This document shows positions 1 through 7,814 of a DNA stretch of 64,000 bases, piece after piece. This DNA is from an uncultured Acholeplasmatales bacterium (GTDB lineage: Bacteria; Bacillota_I; Bacilli_A; ML615J-28; CAG-698). The stretch's first letter is position 1. Each line of letters starts with the position of its first letter. Both the position numbers and the translations under genes were made by a program. A model generated the notes under the pieces. The model saw nothing but the letters and a program-made list of their open reading frames with translations. It made no database searches and was not told the origin of the DNA. The stretch lies in assembly GCA_937877075.1 (NCBI GenBank), contig CALEGD010000065.1, forward strand, positions 15,796 to 79,795. The letters are read 5' to 3'.

Positions 1-618
1 TTGCTTTGCATTCTTAAAGATATTTAATAAGGATAAAACCGGAAGCATGATGAAAATTGCCCCTCCCTTTACAAAAGCAAAGCCTTCGATCTTATTCTTG
101 GAATAAGTACCCAATAGTAAAGCTACCGTCGGAACAAAGAAACTGTTAACTATTGCAAAGATTAATGTTTTTCCCCAACTGAGATTATCCAAAAGATGGA
201 TTGAATATTCGCCTAAAATAATAACATACTGTTCATTTGCGAATAATTTTAAGCCGCCAAGCAAGATTATATTGCTGAGGATTGATAATAAGAAAGCGTA
301 GATTATCTTGAAGAAGGTATAACCCTTAATCGAGACTGGAGTAACCGCGATACTAAGAATTGTGTTTTCATCTTTATTTTCAATTAAGGAAAAACCTAGC
401 AAAACACCGGAAATATATGATCCCATTACCAAAGCTAAAGCCAGAGAAATTAATAAAACAACTCTTGAGGCTGTTTCTCCTGCTGATTTAATAGTCTCCG
501 GTATCAGAAATGCTAATATTCCTAACATCATAAATGGATAAATAATCATAAAGAGATTCATTGAATCTTTAAAAATTGTTTTAAATTCGTATTTCAATAA
601 ATTTAGATATTTTTTCAT
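1..618 (-). CDS. ABC-2 type transporter permease, partial
   Basis: The reverse complement from an ATG at 618 reads MKKYLNLLKYEFKTIFKDSM and stays open to the window edge, so the C-terminus is missing. The visible ~206 residues contain several hydrophobic stretches typical of ABC-2 membrane subunits. The start lies 4 nt after the TGA of the upstream permease gene, so the two are translationally linked. With the two genes upstream it forms a three-gene exporter operon (ATPase plus two permease subunits). The substrate cannot be told from sequence; peptide, antibiotic or lipid export are all possible. Confidence 0.8.
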   Translation of the reverse strand, partial: MKKYLNLLKYEFKTIFKDSMNLFMIIYPFMMLGILAFLIPETIKSAGETASRVVLLISLALALVMGSYISGVLLGFSLIENKDENTILSIAVTPVSIKGYTFFKIIYAFLLSILSNIILLGGLKLFANEQYVIILGEYSIHLLDNLSWGKTLIFAIVNSFFVPTVALLLGTYSKNKIEGFAFVKGGAIFIMLPVLSLLNIFKNAKQ

Positions 619-622
619 CTGC

Positions 623-1339
623 TCACCCTGCTATTGCATATTCCTTAAACTTTTTATTTACATAAAACAAGAAAATTCCAAATCCTAAAAAGAGAAGATA
701 GAAAAATGCAATTAGTTCCGATAGAAAATCCATATCGGTAAAGGGGCTTTGGAGAAGGGTTTGAGCAGCATGGGTCGGTGAGATTAAAAGATAGATATCC
801 ATCCTTTTAGGTATTATTTCAAAAACAGAAAGAATGGTCGGTAGAAAAAAGAGAAGTGCATAAGCGGCATAAATTCCGAGCATTTGACCAAAGTCACGAC
901 TATTGAGAATAATAACAAATCCAAGTGCGGCATGACTAGAAACAATTAAAATAATATAGACAAATAACAAAAATAGGTTAATTTTCAGTTGATGAACAAA
1001 AATTACAGTTAGTACAATTACAATTGTTGAGGCAAGACTCAAGACTATCGAAGCTAGCACCTTTGAAAATAAAATATCCTGAACCTTAACCGGTAAAACC
1101 AATTGTGACTTTATTGAACCTTCCTGTTTCTCAAAGTAAAAGGAAGCGGCCAAATAAATAATACTCATCATTCCAGCATCAGCTACTAATAACATCGGGA
1201 TTAGACCCATCACTTCCTCTATTGGAGAAAAACCGATAATCAAAACCCAAATCAAAGAAACAAATATTGAAATTGGAAGAATTTTATTCTTATTTAGTCT
1301 GGCCAATTCACCTCTTACCAGCTTCAATAGATTATTCAT
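623..1339 (-). CDS. ABC-2 type transporter permease
   Basis: A 238-aa integral membrane protein (MNNLLKLVRGELARLNKNK...) with about six hydrophobic segments, the usual size for an ABC-2 permease. I chose the ATG at 1339 because it overlaps the stop of the upstream ATPase gene (1332-1334); a longer reading from a TTG at 1378 would lie wholly inside the ATPase coding end. It pairs with the partial permease at 1-618 and the ATPase at 1332-2198. It probably forms one half of a heterodimeric membrane channel. Substrate unknown. Confidence 0.85.
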   Translation of the reverse strand: MNNLLKLVRGELARLNKNKILPISIFVSLIWVLIIGFSPIEEVMGLIPMLLVADAGMMSIIYLAASFYFEKQEGSIKSQLVLPVKVQDILFSKVLASIVLSLASTIVIVLTVIFVHQLKINLFLLFVYIILIVSSHAALGFVIILNSRDFGQMLGIYAAYALLFFLPTILSVFEIIPKRMDIYLLISPTHAAQTLLQSPFTDMDFLSELIAFFYLLFLGFGIFLFYVNKKFKEYAIAG

Positions 1340-2198
1340 AGAATCCCTCTTTTGTAACAATGATAAAAATCTCTTCAAGGGAAGTCTCGCCGGTATGGAG
1401 AGTTTCTATTTTATGGTTTTTAATTAATTCTAAAAACTCTTGATTATTTCCTAAATCATCAAGTTCAAAATATTGACTCTTTTGTTTGTCTTGTTCAAGA
1501 TATTCAACCTTTACTTCCTTTTTACCATATTTAAGTTTAAGATCCCGAGGTTTGGCTTTTTCGCTGATATTGCCGGAAGTAATAAAGATTACTTCATCAC
1601 ATAATTCTTCTACATCTCCCATCAAATGCGTGGTGATAAAGACTGTACCACCGGCATTCTTAAAATCTAAAATCAAGTCCTTTATGATTCTGGCATTAAC
1701 CGGATCCAGTCCATTGGTCGGTTCGTCCAGAAACAAAACTTCTGGTTGATTTATCAAAGACCTGGCGAAGTTTAATCTTACCTTCATTCCTTTTGAAAAA
1801 GTTCGAACTTCCTGATTAATTGCATCTTCCAGATTAATCTTTTTTAAAAGACTGATTAGATCAATGCTATTTTTATAGAAACTAGAAAAATACTTCAAAT
1901 TCTCTAAGGCCGTAAGTTTACCAAAATGAATCGGCGATTCAAAGCAGACTCCGATTTCTTCATAAAATGATTTGTCATAAACAGCTAGATCCTTTCCTTT
2001 ATAGAGAATTTTACCCCGATAATCATTTAACAGTTTAATCAAAATCTTCATCGTTGTTGACTTGCCGGATCCACTTGGACCAAGCAAACCGATAATCTTT
2101 CCTTTTTCAACTGAAAAATTCAATCCATCTAAAATGTACTTTTCAGTCTTCGGATACTTAAAAGATAAATCTTTAATCTCATAAATCTTTTCGCTCAT
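1332..2198 (-). CDS. ABC transporter ATP-binding protein (ABC-2 exporter)
   Basis: A 288-aa cytoplasmic ATPase. Walker A GPSGSGKST is near residue 40, the signature is the FSKGM variant near 138, Walker B reads VLFLDEPTNGLDP, and the switch histidine is in ITTHL. The FSKGM signature in place of LSGGQ is common in the CcmA/BcrA-like exporter ATPases. An AAAGGAATGGAAAG ribosome site precedes the ATG. It energises the two permeases encoded just downstream on the same strand. The role in drug or peptide resistance is inferred from family only. Confidence 0.9.
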   Translation of the reverse strand: MSEKIYEIKDLSFKYPKTEKYILDGLNFSVEKGKIIGLLGPSGSGKSTTMKILIKLLNDYRGKILYKGKDLAVYDKSFYEEIGVCFESPIHFGKLTALENLKYFSSFYKNSIDLISLLKKINLEDAINQEVRTFSKGMKVRLNFARSLINQPEVLFLDEPTNGLDPVNARIIKDLILDFKNAGGTVFITTHLMGDVEELCDEVIFITSGNISEKAKPRDLKLKYGKKEVKVEYLEQDKQKSQYFELDDLGNNQEFLELIKNHKIETLHTGETSLEEIFIIVTKEGFYE

Positions 2199-2275
2199 CT
2201 TTCCATTCCTTTCAAAAGAGTATAAAAATCTTCTACTTTGATTCTTGATCTGACTAGAATATTTAGATATTTCAT
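2195..2275 (-). CDS. 26-aa ORF coupled to the ABC ATPase start (possibly a remnant)
   Basis: In the leader of the ABC operon an ATG at 2275 opens 26 codons (MKYLNILVRSRIKVEDFYTL...) whose TGA overlaps the ATPase ATG as ATGA. No clear ribosome site precedes it. It could be a leader peptide, or the tail of a decayed regulator gene such as those that often precede ABC-2 operons. I do not recognise it, and the call rests on the coupling alone. Confidence 0.2.
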   Translation of the reverse strand: MKYLNILVRSRIKVEDFYTLLKGMER

Positions 2276-2451
2276 TTTAAGATAATAGATTGTAATTACC
2301 AAGAGCTAACCGATGAAACTGTGTTCAACAGAAAATCTTTCTCGGTCAAACTTTTAAAAGTAAAAGTAATCGGATATTACTAAAGTCTTCTCCAGATTAT
2401 TCTCAACTTTCTTTTGAACTCTTAATGCAGCCAATATTATTCTCCGGTCAC

Positions 2452-2479
2452 ATTATATCATATATTCATCTATCAACAA
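2452..2479 (-). promoter_or_regulatory. Probable sigma-A promoter of the ABC-2 operon
   Basis: On the minus strand a perfect TATAAT (2452-2457) lies 16 bp from TTGTTG (2474-2479). It would give a leader of about 250 nt before the ATPase start at 2198. Apart from the 26-aa ORF I see nothing coding in that leader. Confidence 0.4.
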
Positions 2480-2482
2480 AAT

Positions 2483-2511
2483 AAAAACTCATTAATTAAC
2501 AATGAGTTTTT
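2483..2511 (-). terminator. Rho-independent terminator of the Gfo/Idh gene
   Basis: Perfect 11-bp stem AAAAACTCATT/AATGAGTTTTT with a 7-nt loop, followed on the minus strand by TATTTTG. It begins 13 bp after the stop of the 2524-3546 gene. Confidence 0.75.
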
Positions 2512-2523
2512 CCGAATTTAGTA

Positions 2524-3546
2524 CTAAATGTTTATTATTTGTTTTGCTTGATAGGATTTCATGGCTTTATCCATAACTTGAATAACAGCTAATGCTAATC
2601 TTTTATCTTCATCATCCGCAACACCGTTATTTAAATGATCTGCAAGTAAATCATAAAAACGATAATGTTGACCCCTAAGTAAAGGTATATCTTCTTCTTC
2701 ATTCGGTGAAGTTTTAAAGATACTTCTTAAACCTGAATTTTGATATAGATCTTCCGCTTTCACATTAACCGAATCAGGGTTATCATATCCGTACTTAACA
2801 TAGCTTGCTTTAGTACCGACTAAATGAAATCTTGGTCTTGCTTCACGTTCAAACATTTCCGCCCCAATAAAAGCAACCAAATTATCATAATACAAGATTA
2901 ATTCAAAATGATCATCGGCAACCGAGGCTTCACGTTCATAAAAAAGATTTAAAAACACACTATTAGGAAGTCCAAATAATGAAATTACATGATGTGTCAA
3001 GTGAGGGGCTAGATCGTAAAATAATCCTGACATTGTAGTAACTTTAAAGCGCCAGTTATCGCCAATTTCTGGTCGATAACGATCGAACCTTACTGAAAAG
3101 GTTAATAACTTTCCAAAATCACGAGTTTTCATTAATTCTTTGATTGTAAGAATATCGCCATCATATTTCCTATTATGAAATACTCTTAAAATCAGATTTT
3201 TTTCTTCCGCCAATTTAAATAATTCTTTTGCTTCTTCATATGTCTCCACAAAAGGTTTCTCACAGACTACATGTTTACCTTTTAAAAGAGCTTGCTTTGA
3301 ATAAGAATAATGAGTGTCATTAGAGGCTGTAATTACAACCAAATCAATATTATCATCATTCAATATTTCATTATAATCGAAAACAATCCTCGCACTCGGA
3401 CAAATAGCTTTTAAATCCATTTGATTTTTTTCATTTCTTGTTTGAACTAACTTCACATTATAACTTGGGTGATTAAAAAATGCCGGTAAATGAAATTGAC
3501 GACCAGACATACCATAACCAACTAAAGCAATATTAAATTTTTTCAT
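2524..3546 (-). CDS. Gfo/Idh/MocA family NAD(P)-dependent oxidoreductase
   Basis: A 340-aa cytoplasmic protein. The N-terminal Rossmann fold starts with ALVGYGMSGRQFHLPAF, with the dinucleotide-binding G-x-G-x-x-G at about residues 10-15, and the family hallmark EKP occurs in CEKPF near residue 95. The C-terminal half resembles the substrate-binding GFO_IDH_MocA_C region. These enzymes oxidise or reduce hydroxyl groups of sugars, inositols and related compounds. It stands alone, with its own terminator downstream. The ribosome site is weak. It could serve the sugar locus further along, but no operon link is visible and the substrate is unknown. Confidence 0.9.
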   Translation of the reverse strand: MKKFNIALVGYGMSGRQFHLPAFFNHPSYNVKLVQTRNEKNQMDLKAICPSARIVFDYNEILNDDNIDLVVITASNDTHYSYSKQALLKGKHVVCEKPFVETYEEAKELFKLAEEKNLILRVFHNRKYDGDILTIKELMKTRDFGKLLTFSVRFDRYRPEIGDNWRFKVTTMSGLFYDLAPHLTHHVISLFGLPNSVFLNLFYEREASVADDHFELILYYDNLVAFIGAEMFEREARPRFHLVGTKASYVKYGYDNPDSVNVKAEDLYQNSGLRSIFKTSPNEEEDIPLLRGQHYRFYDLLADHLNNGVADDEDKRLALAVIQVMDKAMKSYQAKQIINI

Positions 3547-3790
3547 ATAACTATCTTCATCTTTCTTCTTTTTTTACAATCTGAATAAATTATAACATTT
3601 GAACTATTAAATATCAATCATTACACAATAAATGGGAAAGTCAAATCTTATTTCTTTTAGCGCATCTACATTAAACTGGTGGTATTTAATAAGAGTATCT
3701 ATATAATTGAAGAAGCCTATTTTAAAATTGATTACCTTTTTATCTATAAAGAATGCTTATGCAAATATCATTTTCTTTTATGCACTAAAT

Positions 3791-3819
3791 TTGACACCAT
3801 AAAATGATTAAAATATAAT
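3791..3819 (+). promoter_or_regulatory. Consensus sigma-A promoter of the CHR transporter gene
   Basis: TTGACA (3791-3796), a 17-bp spacer and TATAAT (3814-3819): a perfect match to the sigma-A consensus. Transcription would start near 3826 and give a leader of about 95 nt. Confidence 0.85.
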
Positions 3820-3825
3820 AAGATC

Positions 3826-3920
3826 AATCCGATATCGGTGTTGAGTAAAATCTCGGACTACGGAATCAAATATAGCGTGGTAATAACTTTAATGTTCTAG
3901 ATAAAGCGAGGTAGAAAATC
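3826..3920 (+). promoter_or_regulatory. 5' leader of the CHR transporter gene, possibly structured
   Basis: The ~95-nt leader is richer in G and C than the flanking intergenic DNA. It has the palindrome CCGATATCGG near 3829-3838, a possible TGAG/CTCG stem after it, and ends with the ribosome site GAGGT (3908-3912) 8 nt before the ATG. It does not match any riboswitch class I can recall, and the structure is not demonstrated. Confidence 0.3.
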
Positions 3921-5102
3921 ATGAATCAAACAAAAAATATTAAATGGAGAACCTTTATAAAGGATGTCTTTATGTGCTCATTAGGTTCTTATGGCGGACC
4001 TGAAGCACATTATGGCGTTTTTTCATCGATCTTAGTAGAAAAAAAGAAATATCTTTCTGAAGAAGAGCTTACTGAAATGCTTGGATTATTTGGCCTTGTA
4101 CCAGGACCAAGTAGTACACAAACAATAACAGCTATTGGTTATTATGTTGGTGGCCCTATTCTTGCGATACTGGCGTTTTTGGTTTGGACTTTTCCCGCCA
4201 TTGTAATTATGGGTTTATTTGGTGTTTTCTTTTATCAAGTAAACTCCATAGATTCCTGGAAACCGGCCTTGACTTTTTTACCGACCGTCGCTGTTGCTTT
4301 TATCATTTATGCTGGCTTTACTTTATCTAGAAAAGTTTTGAAAAATCGATTTGATTTTTTCTTATTTGCAATAATGTTGACACTAGGTTTGCTTTTAGTA
4401 AGATATTCTATGTGGATTGTTCCTTTGCTCTTAATAATTGGGGGGCTATCAGTTTTATTAAAACAAAGCAAAATAAAATCGAAAAAGAAGATACAATATA
4501 CACCTAGATGGTGGCTATTAATTATTGTCATAGGATTAGCATTATTTAATGAAGGGTTAAGAACTTGGATATCTGCACCATGGGTTACCTTATATACATC
4601 GTTTTATCGGTATGGTTATTCAGTCATCGGCGGTGGCCAAATTGTGATACCTTTAATGATTCAAGATCTTGTACAATCACAATCACTGATTTCACTCAAT
4701 GATTTCCTTTCAGGCTATGCGATAGATCAAGCCGTACCTGGACCTTTGTTTAGTTTTGCTGCATTTGTATCAGCACGCGCATATTCAGGATCTGGTTTTT
4801 CTTTTATTGCTGGTATAATTGGGGCAATTAGCATCTTTTTACCGGGAACATTATTAGTATTTTTTATATTTCCTTTATGGAAATCAATGAGAGACCTTGC
4901 ATTTATGAAACATTTTTTATCCGGAGTTTCGGTAACAGCAGCAAGTTTAATAACTATGACCGCCATTACTCAAACGATTATTCTACCATTAAATTGGAGT
5001 GTTTTAGGAGTACTTATATTAAGTATAATGCTATTATTCTCAAAAAAAGTTCCTGCACCTCTGATTGTAGTCATCATGGTTATTGCTGGTTTTATTATAT
5101 AA
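3921..5102 (+). CDS. chrA: Bidomain CHR-family (chromate-type) anion transporter
   Basis: A 393-aa membrane protein with two homologous CHR halves. The N-half carries GSYGGPEAHYGVF (residues 22-34) and the PGP motif in LVPGPSSTQ (about 60-67). The C-half has a second PGP in AVPGPLFSF near residue 270. Length and the duplicated motif fit long-chain ChrA proteins. These expel chromate in known cases, but many homologues in anaerobes have untested substrates, so chromate export is a family-based inference. The gene is monocistronic, with a perfect promoter and a GAGGT ribosome site. I see no clear terminator downstream. Confidence 0.88.
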   Translation: MNQTKNIKWRTFIKDVFMCSLGSYGGPEAHYGVFSSILVEKKKYLSEEELTEMLGLFGLVPGPSSTQTITAIGYYVGGPILAILAFLVWTFPAIVIMGLFGVFFYQVNSIDSWKPALTFLPTVAVAFIIYAGFTLSRKVLKNRFDFFLFAIMLTLGLLLVRYSMWIVPLLLIIGGLSVLLKQSKIKSKKKIQYTPRWWLLIIVIGLALFNEGLRTWISAPWVTLYTSFYRYGYSVIGGGQIVIPLMIQDLVQSQSLISLNDFLSGYAIDQAVPGPLFSFAAFVSARAYSGSGFSFIAGIIGAISIFLPGTLLVFFIFPLWKSMRDLAFMKHFLSGVSVTAASLITMTAITQTIILPLNWSVLGVLILSIMLLFSKKVPAPLIVVIMVIAGFII

Positions 5103-5294
5103 TAAAAGCATTCAATAAAAAAAGGTTAACAATGTTTAAATTAATTTAGAATTAACTTAATAGTTAAAAACAAAAAAGGATCCTATTTCGCAAGATTTAA
5201 GGTCTCTTTTATTATATTATCTGATTAATATTTATCCTAAACCTTCCTCAAAGCATTCAAAAGACAATTATTCTATACTTTTCCTTTACTTCTG

Positions 5295-5318
5295 AAAATA
5301 GCAGATTCTTCAGCTATT
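5295..5318 (-). terminator. Weak terminator downstream of the methyltransferase gene
   Basis: A 6-bp stem AATAGC/GCTATT with a 10-nt loop, followed on the minus strand by TTTTC. It lies 26 bp past the stop of the 5344-6099 gene. The stem is short, so confidence is low. Confidence 0.35.
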
Positions 5319-5343
5319 ATCAACAGTCCGGCCTTTAAGACCA

Positions 5344-6099
5344 TTATTTTTTAATTGATCTTGTAGCAAAAAAAGTAGGAATTCTTAAATCCTCTAATCT
5401 ACCTTCTCCGTTTGTGTCTTCGTAAATATCTGTTAAGATAAACCCTGCTTTTAACTGACCGCCTAACTGTTCTTCTAATGTATGGGAAAATTGAATTCCG
5501 TCATCTGATGCTAATGCTTGTTGCATTTGTTCTTCATTTTTCAGGGGGTTATAGGGGAGCTTGTTTGAAATAGTTATTTCGTCATTTGTAACATAGTTAA
5601 AACCATTATCGAAGCCACCAACAAAAATACCTCCTCTTTTTAGGATGCGATAACATTCTTTAAAAATGCCCTCTACTTCTTCGACATAACAATTTGCAAC
5701 CGGATGAAAAATAATATCAAATGTTTCATCCTCAAAAGGGAGTTTGTTTGTCATATCAAAATGTAGAGTCTGTATCTCATATCCAGCTTCTTTAGCAAAA
5801 ACAATTTCACTTTCTAATTGTTTTTTTGAAAAATCTAATACCGAACACTCTGCTTTTAAAGCAGCAAAAATAGGCATTTGTTGGGCACCTCCGGATGCTA
5901 ATCCTAAAACCTTTAATCCCTCTAATGAAGATGGAAACCATTCATGTGGCATCGGTTTTGTAGGAGTAAGTAAAACATCCCAGATTCCCTTTTGAGCTTT
6001 ATGAAAAGTATCAATACTGATTGGTTTTCCCCAGACCCAGCCTTCTTCTACCCACCTATCAATTGTTTTAGAATTTACTTCTGTATATTTTTCCTTCAT
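5344..6099 (-). CDS. Class I SAM-dependent methyltransferase
   Basis: A 251-aa cytoplasmic protein. SAM-binding motif I appears as VLGLASGGAQQMPIFAAL near residues 64-81, an acidic residue follows in CSVLDFSKKQ, and the post-motif region ends in LKRGGIFVGGFDNG. This order is that of UbiE/Methyltransf_11 enzymes. LASGGAQ is an uncommon form of motif I, seen in small-molecule methyltransferases of Bacillota. The ribosome site GGAGA precedes the ATG. It is monocistronic. The substrate is unknown and the neighbours give no clue. Confidence 0.88.
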   Translation of the reverse strand: MKEKYTEVNSKTIDRWVEEGWVWGKPISIDTFHKAQKGIWDVLLTPTKPMPHEWFPSSLEGLKVLGLASGGAQQMPIFAALKAECSVLDFSKKQLESEIVFAKEAGYEIQTLHFDMTNKLPFEDETFDIIFHPVANCYVEEVEGIFKECYRILKRGGIFVGGFDNGFNYVTNDEITISNKLPYNPLKNEEQMQQALASDDGIQFSHTLEEQLGGQLKAGFILTDIYEDTNGEGRLEDLRIPTFFATRSIKK

Positions 6100-6219
6100 T
6101 TATAGCTATCTCCTATACTACTAAGAACATTATATCAATATACTTATATTAATGAAAGGCATAAAACTTTTTATTTTATACCTCTACTATTTTTGATTAT
6201 GAAAAGGATATGGTAATAA

Positions 6220-6256
6220 AAGACCTCTTATAATGCAAACACAATTAGGAGGTCTT
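6220..6256 (-). terminator. Terminator of the ribokinase operon
   Basis: Perfect 8-bp stem AAGACCTC/GAGGTCTT around a 21-nt loop, followed on the minus strand by TTTATTACC. It lies just after the stop of the 6272-7195 gene. Confidence 0.6.
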
Positions 6257-6271
6257 CTTTCTTTATATTTT

Positions 6272-7195
6272 TTATACTTTACTATTTAGGTTCATAAAGG
6301 CCAGAACCTCATCTTTATCAGGTAAAGAGGGAATCGCACCATTTTTCTGAATGGTGAGTGCCCCAACCGCATTGGCAATTTTGATAGACTTTCTAATATC
6401 TAGTCCAGAGTCGATAGAGGCCGCGAGGCTTCCAGTAAATGAATCACCGGCTCCAGTTGTGTCAACAACCGGAACCTTGTAGCCTGGTAGATGAATTTCC
6501 TTATTGAGATTTACAAAGAGGCAGCCTTTATCTCCAAGGGTTACGACTACTGTTTTGACACCGGCATTACATAAAAGACGAGCTCCCTTTACATAATCTT
6601 TCATGCTACTTAACTTCATACCGGTTAGGAGTTGTAACTCAGTTTCATTTGGAGTTAGAATAGAAACAGCTTTTAAAACCTTATCACTCAATGACCTTGC
6701 TGGAGCAGGATTGAGGATAAATATTTTTTTATGAAGTTGGCAAAGTTCTGCTAGTTTCTCTGTAATCTCTTCACGTAATTCCAATTGGGTTAAAACAATA
6801 TCAACTTCTTTGATGCAATCTTCCAAAGTCATGAGGTCAGCTACTGAATATTCATAATTAGCACCCGGAACAATAATGATCCGATTTTGGCCATTTTCTT
6901 CTAAAGTAATTGACCCAATTCCAGTTGAAGCATTATTTGTTTTTTTGATGTTTTTAATATCAATACCAGCATTTTTCATGATGTTGATGAATGTTTCGCC
7001 ATAGGAATCATTTCCTACCATTCCAGCCATAATAACTTCAGCACCCATCCTCCTAGCGGCTACTGCCTGATTAGCACCTTTACCACCGGGATAATTTTTA
7101 TAAGATATGCCAGTAATAGTTTCTCCGGCTTGGGGTGCTTGTGGAGTTCTTGTAACACAATCCATCATAAAGGAACCGACAACGAGAATGCTCAT
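6272..7195 (-). CDS. rbsK: Ribokinase-like PfkB-family sugar kinase
   Basis: A 307-aa cytoplasmic kinase. PfkB signature 1 is GGKGANQAVAARRMGAEV near residue 38, and the catalytic signature DTTGAGDSFTGSLA lies near 246 with its Asp base. RIIIVPGAN is typical of ribokinases. Ribokinases phosphorylate D-ribose at O5, and some accept D-arabinose. The start overlaps the stop of the isomerase gene (ATGA) with a GGAGG site. Coupling to a KdsD-like D-arabinose-5-phosphate isomerase suggests the pair converts a free pentose to D-ribulose 5-phosphate. That substrate is inferred; another furanose or pentose is possible. Confidence 0.88.
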   Translation of the reverse strand: MSILVVGSFMMDCVTRTPQAPQAGETITGISYKNYPGGKGANQAVAARRMGAEVIMAGMVGNDSYGETFINIMKNAGIDIKNIKKTNNASTGIGSITLEENGQNRIIIVPGANYEYSVADLMTLEDCIKEVDIVLTQLELREEITEKLAELCQLHKKIFILNPAPARSLSDKVLKAVSILTPNETELQLLTGMKLSSMKDYVKGARLLCNAGVKTVVVTLGDKGCLFVNLNKEIHLPGYKVPVVDTTGAGDSFTGSLAASIDSGLDIRKSIKIANAVGALTIQKNGAIPSLPDKDEVLAFMNLNSKV

Positions 7196-7785
7196 TCTTT
7201 ACCTCCGGATTTCTTGCCTAGACTACCACCTGGGTGATAGAGATTGAAATCTTGTTTTGAAAAGTTTCGTAATTTAGAAAGGGTTAAAGCTAGAGCATCA
7301 CCAACTACTAAGGTGATGGTAGAGGAGGCGGAAGGTGCAAAACCAAGTTCGCCAATTTCCCTTTCACAATCATAAGCCAGAGAAATATCACAATTTAAAG
7401 CTAAACTTGATTTATGGTTACCAGTTAAGGAAATCATCTTACAGCCAATTTGTTTTAAACTTGGAAGAAGGTTTAAGACTTCAAGGGTTTCTCCACTATT
7501 TGAAATCAAAATTACGACATCCTCCCTACCAACCATACCCAGATCACCATGAACTCCTTCTGTAGAATGCATGAAAAATGAAGGTGTCCCGGTAGAGGCA
7601 AGGGTAGCTGCAATCTTTTTACCAATATGACCAGATTTACCGACCCCGGTAATAACGACTTTTCCACGGCTATTCTGGATAGCATTAATAGCTTGTACTA
7701 TTTCTTCTCCAAAGCTATTTAATGTTTTTTCAATAGCTGCTACTTCTTCACTCATATATCTTTTAAAGGTTTCTAATTCTTTCAT
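7192..7785 (-). CDS. SIS-domain sugar-phosphate isomerase, KdsD/GutQ/KpsF type without CBS domains
   Basis: A 197-aa SIS-fold protein. GVGKSGHIGKKIAATLASTG (residues 48-67), the HSTEGVHGDLGM block, the ISNSGETLEVL phosphosugar loop and the terminal HPGGSLGKK are hallmarks of D-arabinose-5-phosphate isomerases. The C-terminal CBS pair of KdsD and GutQ is absent, as in short homologues. Known enzymes interconvert D-ribulose 5-phosphate and D-arabinose 5-phosphate. I see no LPS or KDO genes here, so a catabolic role with the adjoining ribokinase is more likely. It starts 29 bp after the glycosyltransferase gene with an AAGGAGA site. Confidence 0.85.
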   Translation of the reverse strand: MKELETFKRYMSEEVAAIEKTLNSFGEEIVQAINAIQNSRGKVVITGVGKSGHIGKKIAATLASTGTPSFFMHSTEGVHGDLGMVGREDVVILISNSGETLEVLNLLPSLKQIGCKMISLTGNHKSSLALNCDISLAYDCEREIGELGFAPSASSTITLVVGDALALTLSKLRNFSKQDFNLYHPGGSLGKKSGGKE

Positions 7786-7814
7786 ACATTTCTCCTTAAA
7801 TCTAGAATCATCTA

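Noticed and set aside
3826..3920. Fluoride, manganese or nickel/cobalt riboswitch
   Set aside because: None of the conserved cores I know for those classes can be found in the leader.
5110..5220. Terminator of the CHR transporter gene near AAAAGGATCC
   Set aside because: The possible pairing with AAGGTCTCTTTT has several mismatches; not strong enough to call.
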